Of a stretch of 64,000 nucleotides of DNA, positions 20,896-29,909 are shown one piece after another (the first letter of the stretch is position 1; the number at the start of each line of letters is the position of its first letter). The DNA lies in NCBI GenBank assembly GCA_015863195.1, contig JACBXO010000002.1, positions 247,669 through 311,668 of the forward strand, in the 5' to 3' direction. Origin of the DNA: Aerococcaceae bacterium DSM 111022 (GTDB taxonomy: Bacteria; Bacillota; Bacilli; Lactobacillales; Aerococcaceae). Made by a program: the position numbers and the translations under genes. The notes under the pieces are model-generated. The model did no database searches. It saw only the letters and a list, made by a program, of their open reading frames with translations, and was not told where the DNA came from.

Positions 20896-21659
20896 TGCGC
20901 ATGCTCCTCACTCTGCATGTCACCTAAATTGTGATCTTGGCGGTAAGTTGCGTCGATATTTTCTTCCGTGAATGCTTGTTCTACTGGTCCAGAAGCGATA
21001 ATCTCACGGTTTAGGAATACAACATTGTCGAAATAAGCTTCCACAGTGTTTAAATCGTGATGCACTGCAAGAATCACTTTGCCGTTTGCTGCTTCTTCTT
21101 TTAGAATATCCATTAAAATGCGCTCCGTTTTTACGTCCACGCCTGCTAATGGTTCATCTAAAATAATAATTTCCGCTTCTTCACATAAGGCACGCGCTAA
21201 GAAAATACGTTGTCTTTGCCCACCTGATAATTGTGAAATCTGGCGATTTGCAAAGCTTGACATACCAACTTTATCTAAATAATAGCGCGCCATTTCTTTA
21301 TCCTTTTTACTTGGGCGTTGTCCTAAACGCAAATGCCCATATCGGCCCATCAGAACCACATCTAACGCCGTTGTCGGGAAATCCCAATCGACACTGGCAC
21401 GTTGCGGTACATAAGCACAACGCGACTTAATATCTTTATAAAGATAACTTTTACCATCAAAAGTATAACTCACGTCACCTTTTACCGGCGTCAAAAATCC
21501 AAGCATTGTATTTAATAGCGTCGACTTTCCAGCTCCATTGGGTCCGACAATCGCCGTCATCTGGCCACTATTAAACTCCACATTTGCGTGCCACAGCACT
21601 GGATTCCCGCCATAAGCTACGGTTAAATCCTCCACTTTGATCGTCGTGCGATTTGTCAT
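20892..21659 (-). CDS. Metal ABC transporter ATP-binding protein (TroB/MntB-type)
   Basis: A 255-residue ABC ATPase: Walker A GPNGAGKSTLL, Q-loop AYVPQRASVDWDFPTTALDVVLMGRYGH (typical of the Zn/Mn group), signature LSGGQRQRIFLARAL, Walker B IIILDEPLAGVD and switch histidine in VHHDLNTVEAYF. I start it at ATG 21659, nine bases after AGAGG; the ATG nine bases further upstream touches that site. It heads the ATPase-permease-permease unit and has its own metal-controlled promoter. Confidence 0.92.
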   Translation of the reverse strand: MTNRTTIKVEDLTVAYGGNPVLWHANVEFNSGQMTAIVGPNGAGKSTLLNTMLGFLTPVKGDVSYTFDGKSYLYKDIKSRCAYVPQRASVDWDFPTTALDVVLMGRYGHLRLGQRPSKKDKEMARYYLDKVGMSSFANRQISQLSGGQRQRIFLARALCEEAEIIILDEPLAGVDVKTERILMDILKEEAANGKVILAVHHDLNTVEAYFDNVVFLNREIIASGPVEQAFTEENIDATYRQDHNLGDMQSEEHAQ

Positions 21660-21725
21660 TTCATCCATCCTCTCATTCGATTTGATTATATATTTGGTGT
21701 CTTATTCAATACCTTTAATATTAAT

Positions 21726-21757
21726 TTTAGGTTAACCGAAAAATATCAGTTTGTCAA
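21726..21757 (-). promoter_or_regulatory. Metalloregulator operator and promoter of the ATPase-permease operon
   Basis: TTTAGGTTAACCGAAA (21726-21741), nearly a perfect palindrome, overlaps the -10 (TAACCT on the minus strand). TTGACA lies 17 bases upstream (complement of 21752-21757). It is the same architecture as before the binding-protein gene. A DtxR/MntR/TroR-type repressor is the natural candidate; its gene is not in the window. Confidence 0.8.
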
Positions 21758-21786
21758 CTTAAACACTTTCCTTTACCAAAGAAAAA

Positions 21787-21815
21787 GAACCACTCTGCAC
21801 GAAGCAAAGTGGCTC
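21787..21815 (-). terminator. Terminator of the metal-binding protein gene
   Basis: Stem GAGCCACTTTGC / GCAGAGTGGTTC around TTCG, followed by TTTTTC on the minus strand. It separates the binding-protein gene from the ATPase-permease operon, so the four genes form two units. Confidence 0.85.
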
Positions 21816-21840
21816 GATTGAACGCTGTTAAATTTATGGG

Positions 21841-22773
21841 TTATTTCAATCCATCAACAATCGTATCAATGTTCGTGCGGTAAGCATCGAAGTAGTTACC
21901 CGCATTTTCCTCGTCCGTACCTAAAGCGTCTGAGAATAATACGCCACCGATTTCAAGTTCGCCACCTTCAGCCGCAACAGCTTCAACTAGCGCTTGCATA
22001 TTACGGTCAGGAACTGAACTTTCGATAAACGCTGCATTGATATTATTTTCTAATACTAAATCAGCAACTGCCGCAATGTCACCAGTACCTGCTTCAGTTT
22101 GAGAGTTCAAACCTTGAATACCGACAACTTCGAAGCCATAATTTGCACCAAAGTAACCAAACGCATCATGCGCTGTAATTAGGTAACGTGATTCTTCAGG
22201 AATCTCTTCCACACGCTCTTGAATGTATGCATCTAATTCATCTAAATTAGCAATATATTCATCTAAATTAGTTTGGAAATATTCTCCACTCTCAGAATCT
22301 AACGCAGTTAGTTCAGCAGCAACTAATTGAGCCGCGTTTTTCCAAATATTAATATCAAACCAAATATGCGGATCTTGTTCTAAGTCTTTTCCTTCAAATT
22401 CAAAGTCTAATACTTCATCTTCAGAAACAATTTCCTCTAAAGCGAAAATATTGCTTCCAGCTGATTCCATTCCGGCAAAAACATCCGTGAACATGGCTTC
22501 CAAGTGTAAGCCATTATGCCCGATTAAGTCAGCTTCAGCTAATAACTGAATATCCGAAGGCGACGGTGTATAACCATGCGGATCCACTCCCGGTCCCATT
22601 AAGCCCGTCACTTCAACGCGGTCGCCACCGATGTCTTGTACCAAGTCAGTCAAATGCGTCGTCGTCGTCACCACATTAATTGGCTCCTGAGCTGCCGCTT
22701 GCCCTGTGAAACTACCGAACAATGGAAATAATAACGTGAGTGCCGTAATCAATTTCAAAGTCAATTTCTTCAT
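21841..22773 (-). CDS. Metal ABC transporter substrate-binding protein (TroA-type)
   Basis: A 310-residue cluster 9 binding protein. Metal ligands are visible as in TroA: His in GVDPHGYTPSPSD, His in DPHIWFD, His in ITAHDAFGYFGANYGF and Asp in LFSDALG. The third ligand is His, as in TroA and ZnuA, not Glu as in PsaA. A signal peptide covers residues 1-28 (MKKLTLKLITALTLLF), but there is no cysteine for a lipobox, which is odd for a Gram-positive binding protein. ATG 22773 follows GGAGG. It is transcribed separately from a metal-controlled promoter. Confidence 0.9.
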   Translation of the reverse strand: MKKLTLKLITALTLLFPLFGSFTGQAAAQEPINVVTTTTHLTDLVQDIGGDRVEVTGLMGPGVDPHGYTPSPSDIQLLAEADLIGHNGLHLEAMFTDVFAGMESAGSNIFALEEIVSEDEVLDFEFEGKDLEQDPHIWFDINIWKNAAQLVAAELTALDSESGEYFQTNLDEYIANLDELDAYIQERVEEIPEESRYLITAHDAFGYFGANYGFEVVGIQGLNSQTEAGTGDIAAVADLVLENNINAAFIESSVPDRNMQALVEAVAAEGGELEIGGVLFSDALGTDEENAGNYFDAYRTNIDTIVDGLK

Positions 22774-22805
22774 CCTTACATTCCTCCAATATTTTTTATT
22801 GTAAG

Positions 22806-22837
22806 TTTAGGTTAACCTAAACAAATATTTTTGTCAA
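22806..22837 (-). promoter_or_regulatory. Metalloregulator operator and promoter of the binding-protein gene
   Basis: Perfect 16-bp palindrome TTTAGGTTAACCTAAA (22806-22821) on top of the -10 (TAACCT), with TTGACA 17 bases upstream (complement of 22832-22837). A further AACCTAAAA half-site overlaps the -35 region. Confidence 0.85.
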
Positions 22838-22957
22838 CCTAAAAGATTATAAACGGTTATTTCTTTATTAAGGTAATCTCATTTTATTTGGGAAAGTGGA
22901 TGGGGACGGGGTGGTAGTTGGTTTCTAGATTTTGACTTTATCCCACTCCATAAAAAA

Positions 22958-22986
22958 TCCACCCTAGATTCAAAAATCCAGGGTGG
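22958..22986 (-). terminator. Terminator of the 97-residue protein gene
   Basis: Stem CCACCCT(G)GAT / ATC(T)AGGGTGG with a 5-base loop, then ATTTTTTA on the minus strand; 7 bases after the stop. Confidence 0.8.
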
Positions 22987-22993
22987 TTCAAAT

Positions 22994-23287
22994 TTAATTT
23001 CTATTATTTAATGCATCTCGAACTAAATCCTCAAACGTAGTTCCTTTGACTCTCGATATCAATACCTCGTCTGGATAGTCTTTGCGCGGAGTGCCTTTCG
23101 TATCTTTAACGGCGACAGTTATCATTTTCTTAGTTTCACGCTCCAAAGATAAATCCTGTTCAAAATCCAAAACATGATCACTTGTTTCTACATACGCCAC
23201 CGCTTTCCTGGCGGTCACTGCCCTCTCGCCAGTAAGTCCAATGCTATTTTCAATCAATGTCCGCAGCACACTCTCTTTAGTAATCAC
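22994..23287 (-). CDS. Hypothetical 97-residue protein
   Basis: I do not recognise a family. The protein is soluble and charged, probably alpha-beta, without cysteine or a signal peptide (ESVLRTLIENSIGLTGERAV... MITVAVKDTKGTPRKDYPDE). The start is a GTG at 23287 with AGGAG 11 bases upstream. It is followed by a good terminator and preceded by a dispersed GAAAAGTATGGCA element, so it is likely a real single-gene unit. Confidence 0.6.
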   Translation of the reverse strand: MITKESVLRTLIENSIGLTGERAVTARKAVAYVETSDHVLDFEQDLSLERETKKMITVAVKDTKGTPRKDYPDEVLISRVKGTTFEDLVRDALNNRN

Positions 23288-23459
23288 GATTCTTCAAACT
23301 CCTAACTCTCAACCTTTGAAAAGTATGGCATAGTACTAGTCACTACGATTTGAATAAATCATACCATAAACAGATGCATTATGATTTGCATGAAAAACAA
23401 TGGTTCTCTTTACCTCAACAATTGTTTCCAATATCTTAGAATAAACTAAATAATCAGAA

Positions 23460-23643
23460 GAGTCGCCAAAGCGACTCAACTTCTAGACAAAAAGATGAAA
23501 CTTTTAGGCTCTGCCTAAAAGCACCTTCACAAAATATCAGAGTCGCGCTGCGACTCTTTCCGCATCATAAATAAAAGAGGCATTTTGGCTTAACCAAAAT
23601 ACACCATTATAAATGTGGTTAAGTCGCTAACACGACTCATATT
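23460..23643. repeat. Hairpin cluster T5
   Basis: Five hairpins: GAGTCGCCAAAGCGACTC (23460), CTTTTAGGCTCTGCCTAAAAG (23501), GAGTCGCGCTGCGACTC (23540), ATTTTGGCTTAACCAAAAT (23582) and a weak AGTCGCTAACACGACT (23631). The first three centres are 42 and 37 bases apart. The rest of 23650-23890 shows nothing clear. Confidence 0.8.
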
Positions 23644-23893
23644 TTTTATTCCATCGATTGTATTCGAATGGAAGTCTAGTTTATAAATGATTAAAATTGA
23701 GCTTTCCAAATTGTTTGTAATCACTTTATGGAATCCAGATCAAAACAATCCTCATATTCGGTTGACTCAGCTTCAATCATTGAGTTAACCAAAAATAATG
23801 CTAATTTTTCGGCAAACTCAGTATGATAATCAAAGTTCGCCGAATGAGAATATCCTTGCTTATATAATTTGTTATTAACTGCTAGTGCTTATT

Positions 23894-24088
23894 GGGTAAC
23901 AACTTTTAAGATACAAAGACTTGTTACTCACTTCCATTGGTTTCGGGTAACAACTTTTTGAATCATGATAGTTGTTACTCACTTCCATTAGTTTCGGGTA
24001 ACAACTTTTAAGATACAAAGACTTGTTACTCACTTCCATTGCTTTCGGGTAACAACTCTGAGTTATCAAAATGTTGTTACTCACAACC
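23894..24088. repeat. 51-bp palindromic tandem array C (GTAACAAC type)
   Basis: Four copies of GGGTAACAACTTTTAAG...CTTGTTACTCACTTCCATTGGTTTC. The arms GTAACAAC and GTTGTTAC differ from family A, yet the period is again exactly 51 in the two full steps I counted. Confidence 0.9.
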
Positions 24089-24108
24089 AAGCATACTCTC
24101 GGGACACA

Positions 24109-27100
24109 CTAACTAAATAATTCACGTATCTCCCCTTCACTCAACATCTTAATCGATCCGGTCGAGTTCTCGACAAAGATATCCGCAATCTCTTGCTTAT
24201 CAGCCTGCAGCTGCTCGATCTTCTCTTCGATCGTCCCCTTAGATACCAACTTCACCACTTCAACCACCGAATCTTGTCCGTAGCGGTGGGCGCGGTCGGT
24301 GGCTTGGTTTTGGGCGGAGACATTCCACCACGGATCGAGATGAACAACCTTCGTCGCTGCAGTCAGGTTCAATCCAGTACCACCAGCCTTAAGTGAAATC
24401 AAGAATGCCGTCACATCTGACTCTTCGCGCTGGAACTCACTCACATAGTCACGACGCACTTCCTTCGGCGTCGACCCCGTCAATTTCAAATACCCAACGC
24501 CTTCTTCAATCAGCGCCGTCTCTACTAACTCTAACCCCGTCACAAATGAAGAAAACACCAGCACTTTCTCACCAGCCCTAGAAGCTTCAACCAGAATCTC
24601 TACCACCGCCTCAATCTTAGACGACCGTTCATAAATATTGTCATACACCAAGCGCGGGTCCAGTGACAATTGGCGTAACCGCGTCAACATTGCCAGCACT
24701 TGTACCGACTGCGATTTTAAGTCCATCTCGCTGGCCAAATCCTTCTGTATAGAAGCCAAATTGGCTTGGTACAACTGCGCTTCACGCTCGGACTGGCCAA
24801 TATAGAAGGTCTCTTCCAACTTCTCTGGCAACTCAGTCAACACGTCCGACTTCAAGCGGCGTAAAATAAATGGCTCTACCAACCGCTTCAACTTAGCCGA
24901 TGCCACTTCATCGCCATCTACCACTATCGGGCGCTCGAAATGCTTGACGAAATGCGCGTATGGATACAAGTATCCTGGCATTAAGAAGTCGAAAATCGAC
25001 CATAACTCTGCCAATGTGTTTTCGATCGGCGTTCCTGTTAATGCGAAGCGGTGATCTGCCACCAATTCCTTGACAATTTGCGCCGTTCGCGTTGCTTTGT
25101 TCTTGATGTACTGCGCTTCGTCCAACACGATTGTATCGAATGCCACTCCGTCGTACGCCTCGAAGTCCCGCCTTAAATAGTCATACGACGTCACGTAAAC
25201 TGCCCGCCGCTCGCCAATTCCCCGAATGACCGCTTCTCGCTCAGCCGGTTTCCCGGTCACGACAACCACCTCATAAGGGAAAGGGAATTTCTGAAACTCT
25301 GCTTCCCAATTATATAACAGCGAAGCTGGCGCTACGATTAAGTGAGACTTATTGCCACGAGTCATCACCGACATCATATAAGCAATCATCTGAATACTCT
25401 TACCTAGCCCCATATCATCGGCTAGAATACCACCCAGATTCATCGCCCGTAACTGCAATAACCACTCAGCCCCTTCGATTTGATAAGGGCGTAATATCTC
25501 ACGGAATCCCGCATCCAACTCAACCGGTTCAGCCGTAAACATCGTTTCAAACGCCTCATCATAATCAACAGCTAAATACTCACTCGGCAACCCCTGAACC
25601 TGATACATCCGGTAACTCGGCACTGGCGTCTTTCTCAACGATTTAGCATCTAAATTTAAATCATCCAACAACCGTGAAAAGTCTTCCAATTCACGTTCAT
25701 GTAACGCAATCCGTTCACCTGATTTCAATCGGTGGAACTTTTTCTTTTGGCGGTAGGATTTCAATATATCCGCCAATTCTTTCAAGTCAACGACGGAACT
25801 ATCAAAATCCAACTGGATCGAGTTCTTCTTAACACTGACACCAACCGACAAGCCCAGCCGACTCGGGCGGCGCATATTCTTGAAGACATCACTCACAAAC
25901 ACATCGCCAAAGACATGCAGTTCACTCATCATTTCATTCAGCCAATAATCAATATGCTTCGGCTTTTCAATAATATAATCGTGCGAACCAACCTTCTCCG
26001 CATCGAAGTTAGCCATTAAATCAGCCATCAATGATTCGTGCATCTGATTCACGCTTGGGTAAACCACCTTCAATGACAATGCTTCATCATCAGTTAAATC
26101 TAAATATAACTGCGGCTTACCGGGGGCTAAGATTTCATCGGACTCAATTTCCATCTGGAAAACGGTCGAATGGCGCTCTATGCTGTCCTTCAACTGGTAT
26201 ATGCGCTCTTTGGTGAAATCCACCCCTTTCCAATGATTGGCTTTACGCAGTAAGGTGTAATCCAAGGGCGAGAGCTCGCGGTAGCTGAGCCAATGGCCCT
26301 GATTCTGGCTGAGGAGAATGCCGGGGCGGTACATCCACTCGGGCTCGATGCCAGGGTAAGTGACGTCGAGACGGAACTGCCCGTCCGCCGAAGGACGTGC
26401 CGTAACAAGCGCATCGCCCTCAATTTCAGCTAGATCAAAATAGTCGGTGTCCTTGTAATACTGAATAAAATTCTCGATATTATGCCAGTCCAGCACCATC
26501 CGATTCTTAGCTGTCATTTGCGCATCCTCATCGTAATAGCGCATCAAAAAGTCGAGATGAAACTGCGACTCCTCATCAAAATTCTCACGAATCATCTTAA
26601 TCGGACGCGTCGTCTTCCCTAGAGTCAGCACACTCTCGTCCCGAACAGCCTGAATAAGTTGACGGTCAATATCCTTGACGACATACAAACGCTCGGTCCC
26701 CAGACGGTATTTCAACTCAATATTAAAATACCCGAACGAGACATATTCCGACTCCACCGACACCTCCAACTGAATCGGCTCATCACTATGACTCAACAAA
26801 TCCTCAACAACGGCCTCATAAGACGACTTAATCATCGAATCAAACTCATCCAACGTCGCCTGACGGTAACGTTGCATGCGCATCTCTTGCTCAAAATCCA
26901 CCAATTCCTCGTCCGTCAACTTCGAATGCGTATAAGGCAACTTCCAATCTTCACGCGCCAAATACATCAGCAACGCATCAACCGCCTCATAAAACGGCCC
27001 CGCCTGATGCGACCCCTCCGGATACTGCCGGGTATAATACACCTGCCCCTCGTCACCAATCATCAACTCAATCCGGTACAGCGCCGCCCCGTCACGCACC

Positions 27101-27240
27101 AACGCCCGCACCATCACCCCAGGAATATACGAATAATCCGACCTCCGCAACTCCAAACGCAACAATGCCTCCTCAAACTTCGCCACATCAAAATCATCCA
27201 ACACACTATAATCATCCAACTCATATCTAAACCGACTCAT
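24109..27240 (-). CDS. SNF2-family DEAD/DEAH-box helicase
   Basis: A 1043-residue Swi2/Snf2 ATPase. The N-terminal ~570 residues carry the bacterial SNF2-associated region; the motor follows with GGILADDMGLGKSIQMIAYM (near residue 610), VLDEAQYIKN (near 707), LTGTPIENTLAELWSIFDFLMPGYL and the C-lobe LKAGGTGLNLTAATKVVHLDPWWN plus QATDRAHRYGQ. I start it at ATG 27240, seven bases after GAGGGG; a longer frame has no better site. Such proteins translocate on duplex DNA or remodel RNA polymerase complexes (RapA-like), but the exact role is open. No methylase or nuclease partner is adjacent. Confidence 0.9.
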   Translation of the reverse strand: MSRFRYELDDYSVLDDFDVAKFEEALLRLELRRSDYSYIPGVMVRALVRDGAALYRIELMIGDEGQVYYTRQYPEGSHQAGPFYEAVDALLMYLAREDWKLPYTHSKLTDEELVDFEQEMRMQRYRQATLDEFDSMIKSSYEAVVEDLLSHSDEPIQLEVSVESEYVSFGYFNIELKYRLGTERLYVVKDIDRQLIQAVRDESVLTLGKTTRPIKMIRENFDEESQFHLDFLMRYYDEDAQMTAKNRMVLDWHNIENFIQYYKDTDYFDLAEIEGDALVTARPSADGQFRLDVTYPGIEPEWMYRPGILLSQNQGHWLSYRELSPLDYTLLRKANHWKGVDFTKERIYQLKDSIERHSTVFQMEIESDEILAPGKPQLYLDLTDDEALSLKVVYPSVNQMHESLMADLMANFDAEKVGSHDYIIEKPKHIDYWLNEMMSELHVFGDVFVSDVFKNMRRPSRLGLSVGVSVKKNSIQLDFDSSVVDLKELADILKSYRQKKKFHRLKSGERIALHERELEDFSRLLDDLNLDAKSLRKTPVPSYRMYQVQGLPSEYLAVDYDEAFETMFTAEPVELDAGFREILRPYQIEGAEWLLQLRAMNLGGILADDMGLGKSIQMIAYMMSVMTRGNKSHLIVAPASLLYNWEAEFQKFPFPYEVVVVTGKPAEREAVIRGIGERRAVYVTSYDYLRRDFEAYDGVAFDTIVLDEAQYIKNKATRTAQIVKELVADHRFALTGTPIENTLAELWSIFDFLMPGYLYPYAHFVKHFERPIVVDGDEVASAKLKRLVEPFILRRLKSDVLTELPEKLEETFYIGQSEREAQLYQANLASIQKDLASEMDLKSQSVQVLAMLTRLRQLSLDPRLVYDNIYERSSKIEAVVEILVEASRAGEKVLVFSSFVTGLELVETALIEEGVGYLKLTGSTPKEVRRDYVSEFQREESDVTAFLISLKAGGTGLNLTAATKVVHLDPWWNVSAQNQATDRAHRYGQDSVVEVVKLVSKGTIEEKIEQLQADKQEIADIFVENSTGSIKMLSEGEIRELFS

Positions 27241-27385
27241 CCGCGAACCCCTCTTCAACTGTATTCTCTCACTTGCTTACTTCTCTCCCCACTATTTTAC
27301 ACCACAAACCCCAAATTCTGAAATTTTAAGGGAAAGGAAGGTGCGACTGGAGTGGCTGCGATTTTAGTGCTAGTTTATACGCCTT

Positions 27386-27452
27386 TTTTGGTCACTTTCT
27401 GACCAAAATCCAGTCTATCAAAAACGTCTTGGTCACTTTCTTACCAAAATCT
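27386..27452. repeat. TTGGTCACTTTCTGACCAA hairpins
   Basis: Two hairpins TTTTGGTCACTTTCTGACC and TTGGTCACTTTCTTACCAA, 41 bases apart, and a decayed third about 47 further. Confidence 0.65.
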
Positions 27453-27526
27453 TAATGCTAACTTGAACCCATTTTTTGATCATTACCCAACCACAATCTC
27501 TAACTAACAATAGGATCCAAACACAG

Positions 27527-27614
27527 GTCAATTTCCCCAGAAATTGACGACCTCATTAAAAGGATCTAAAAGCTACATCATAAATTAATATAAGGTAGAG
27601 TCGCTCGGCGACTC
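27527..27614. repeat. Hairpin cluster T6
   Basis: GTCAATTTCCCCAGAAATTG(AC) (27527-27548) and GAGTCGCTCGGCGACTC (27598-27614), with a decayed AGCT block between them; outer two members of the T1 set. Confidence 0.75.
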
Positions 27615-27799
27615 TTTCATTAAATCCCCATAGTTTGTGATCAGATCCCAATACCGCAATTTAATTCGAAAACCACTCCCAACAAAATAAGTAACACCAA
27701 TCATAAACTACCACTGCAGGTCTCAGTCAGAATCACCCAACCAAGTAACTAAATGAATCAATTCCATCAATCTCTAACTAACTAAGGAATCCTAAACAA

Positions 27800-27904
27800 G
27801 TCAATTTCCCCAGAAATTGACAACCACATCAAAAAGAAGCTTTTAACCCCAGGCTAAAAGCACCCTCATAAAGTTCTAAAAGGTCAAGAGTCGCCGAGCG
27901 ACTC
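27800..27904. repeat. Hairpin triad T7
   Basis: GTCAATTTC/GAAATTGAC (27800-27821), GCTTTTA...TAAAAGC (27839-27861) and GAGTCGCCGAGCGACTC (27888-27904). Same order as T1. 27620-27795 has no clear feature. Confidence 0.8.
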
Positions 27905-27966
27905 TTCATTAACCCCAAAGTAAGTTAATAGATATTAATTCGACTCAGACTATAAGTAATCCCAAT

Positions 27967-28848
27967 CTATTCCAATTTAATATCCCCATCCCTACACCAA
28001 CGTTTCAGCCTCCTTAAACTCACCCTCCCCCCAATCCACTCATTCAACCTCACCAAATTAGGCGTCTCATAAAACATAAACCGATAATCCCACAACGCAT
28101 CCACAACCAGATCCAGCACCTTAAACTTCCTCTGACACTTACCACACCTAACTTCCTGCGCACCAGGCGGAATCTCCCCCACCTCTCTCCCACAACACCC
28201 AAAAAACAATCCCTTCTCCATCCCATTAAAACTATACATCGGCATATTCGGCCATCGATGTGACCAATCTTTTTCATAACGCAACAATTGATTAATTTGA
28301 TTTTTTATATAATTAGATGGTGGCACCGCAGCATTAGCCACCTTCGTATAGTAATCCTTCACCTGATTCTGTAACAAGAACGGCTTCCCCTTAGGCAAGC
28401 CATAAATAACACCCTCCTCAGTCGCAATAATCACGTTGTACCGAACCTTCAACTCAATCCCCAGCCGGTCCAACAAATCCTGAAACTTCTCCGTCGCAAC
28501 CTTAACCTGTTCCAACGGATCATCAATCTTTGTACCTTTACTATTAAAAATCACTCCATCCTTATCAAAACAGATCATTCCGATAACCCTTAATCTCACT
28601 CACAAAAATCTCCTCACCCGTCACCAACAACAAATCCAACTGAAAATTCTTCTTAAATAACTCATAATAACTAAAACCAGGAATCGCAATCCAACTCGCA
28701 CTAATCTCCTCTATAATCCGGTCAACCTTACACTCGTGTTCAAACCACGCAACAAATCTCCGTGGTACCAATCATATTCACGCGACAACGCCTTCCGGCA
28801 CTTCAACTTATCCAACATAATTAAAGTCATCGGTTTCTTCCGTTTCAA
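27967..28848 (-). pseudogene. NERD-domain protein, frameshifted
   Basis: Homologue of the intact NERD protein at 6424-7284, broken into three frames. The first piece starts at a TTG (28848) after GAGGTG and reads KRKKPMTLIMLDKLKCRKAL. It shifts near 28745 into FEHECKVDRIIEEISASWIA...FQLDLLLVTGEEIFVSEIKGY, the NERD core. This ends at 28565, and the C-terminal frame (27967-28599) carries VRCGKCQRKF, a surviving CxxC, and the basic tail. At least two frameshifts are needed. The upstream motif TTATTTATATAGTG equals that of the intact gene. Confidence 0.8.
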
Positions 28849-29048
28849 TTTTATTTCAATCACCTCACTATATAAATAAGGCAAAAAATTGAAAAATTGA
28901 AAAAAATCCCCAATTTTTTACTATTATCGGAAATTACTATAAAAGTATTAGTATTCAAAAAAATAACCGCTCAGAATTACTGCCTCAAAAACAGTAATCC
29001 CAAGCGATTTTCCAAAATATTTAATTATCCAAGGCATCCAGCAGAATC

Positions 29049-29753
29049 CTACTCCCGGCCCCTAAAATACCCCTTCAGCCTATTAAACCCATAATAATAC
29101 ATCCAAAACATCAACAGCCCCGCCAGCAACACACCTGGCACATAAATTACCATCGGAATCGGCTGCAAGAAGCCTAGAGGTCTATCTGTCAAATAGAAAT
29201 AATTCCCATCAACCAACGGATTAATAATTAACATAGCAACGGTATACACAATCAGCCAAATAAATGCCCGCTTCAAACTCTCTTTAGTCGGATGCCAATC
29301 ATAAGCAATGCTTGCAAAATATGGCAACAGAATCGTAATCACATGATTAATCAAATACGACCAACCCAGCGCATGGAATGGCGGATGAATCTTAGCCGGC
29401 GCCAGAAAACTCAAATAAGCAAACACACTAAAATACCCCATCACATTCATCACTCGCTTATCCAGAGTGATCAAATACACAATCCCCAATATTAAAGAAA
29501 CACGACTAATATGCAACGGCAACGCCTCATTCAGAGGATAACCCATTTGATCGGCATACCAACCATACAGTAAGAATTGTTGAAAAATCGACACCACCAA
29601 AATCGTAAAACGCCACGCATTAGAATTCCGGCGAATCGACTCACGAAAGCGAATCAAACCAATAATACAAAGAATAAAAACAGTAAAATAAAATAAATGA
29701 CTCACCGAAAACAATTCAATATAATCAACATCGATTGACCAGAAACGCTCCAT
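29049..29753 (-). CDS. TIGR02206-family integral membrane protein (YwaF-like)
   Basis: A 234-residue protein with about seven membrane helices. The conserved features of the family are present: an N-terminal SVSHLFYFTVFIL, the GYPLNEALPLHISRVSLILG segment with an LHIS core, and the late YFYLTDRPLGFLQPIPMVIYVPG stretch. Start ATG 29753 follows AAGGAG. Function unknown; it is a single gene upstream of the frameshifted NERD gene on the same strand, without a clear operon partner. Confidence 0.75.
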   Translation of the reverse strand: MERFWSIDVDYIELFSVSHLFYFTVFILCIIGLIRFRESIRRNSNAWRFTILVVSIFQQFLLYGWYADQMGYPLNEALPLHISRVSLILGIVYLITLDKRVMNVMGYFSVFAYLSFLAPAKIHPPFHALGWSYLINHVITILLPYFASIAYDWHPTKESLKRAFIWLIVYTVAMLIINPLVDGNYFYLTDRPLGFLQPIPMVIYVPGVLLAGLLMFWMYYYGFNRLKGYFRGRE

Positions 29754-29875
29754 AAAACACTCCTTAAGAAAACCCAAGCAACCACCAACGAATTATCTGA
29801 AAATCACTTTTCACAAAAAGTATATCACAGTTTCGAACTTAATTACCCAATAAAGCGCACCCATAAACACAAAAA

Positions 29876-29900
29876 ACAGGCCCACCAAAAGCAGACCTGT
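29876..29900 (-). terminator. LCP gene terminator
   Basis: Stem ACAGGTC / GGCCTGT with an 11-base loop, followed by TTTTTTG on the minus strand; just after the LCP stop. Confidence 0.7.
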
Positions 29901-29909
29901 CAACAATCA

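Noticed and set aside
26659..27321. 220-codon plus-strand frame over the SNF2 gene
   Set aside because: Antisense shadow in a C+A rich stretch; no domain and no start signal.
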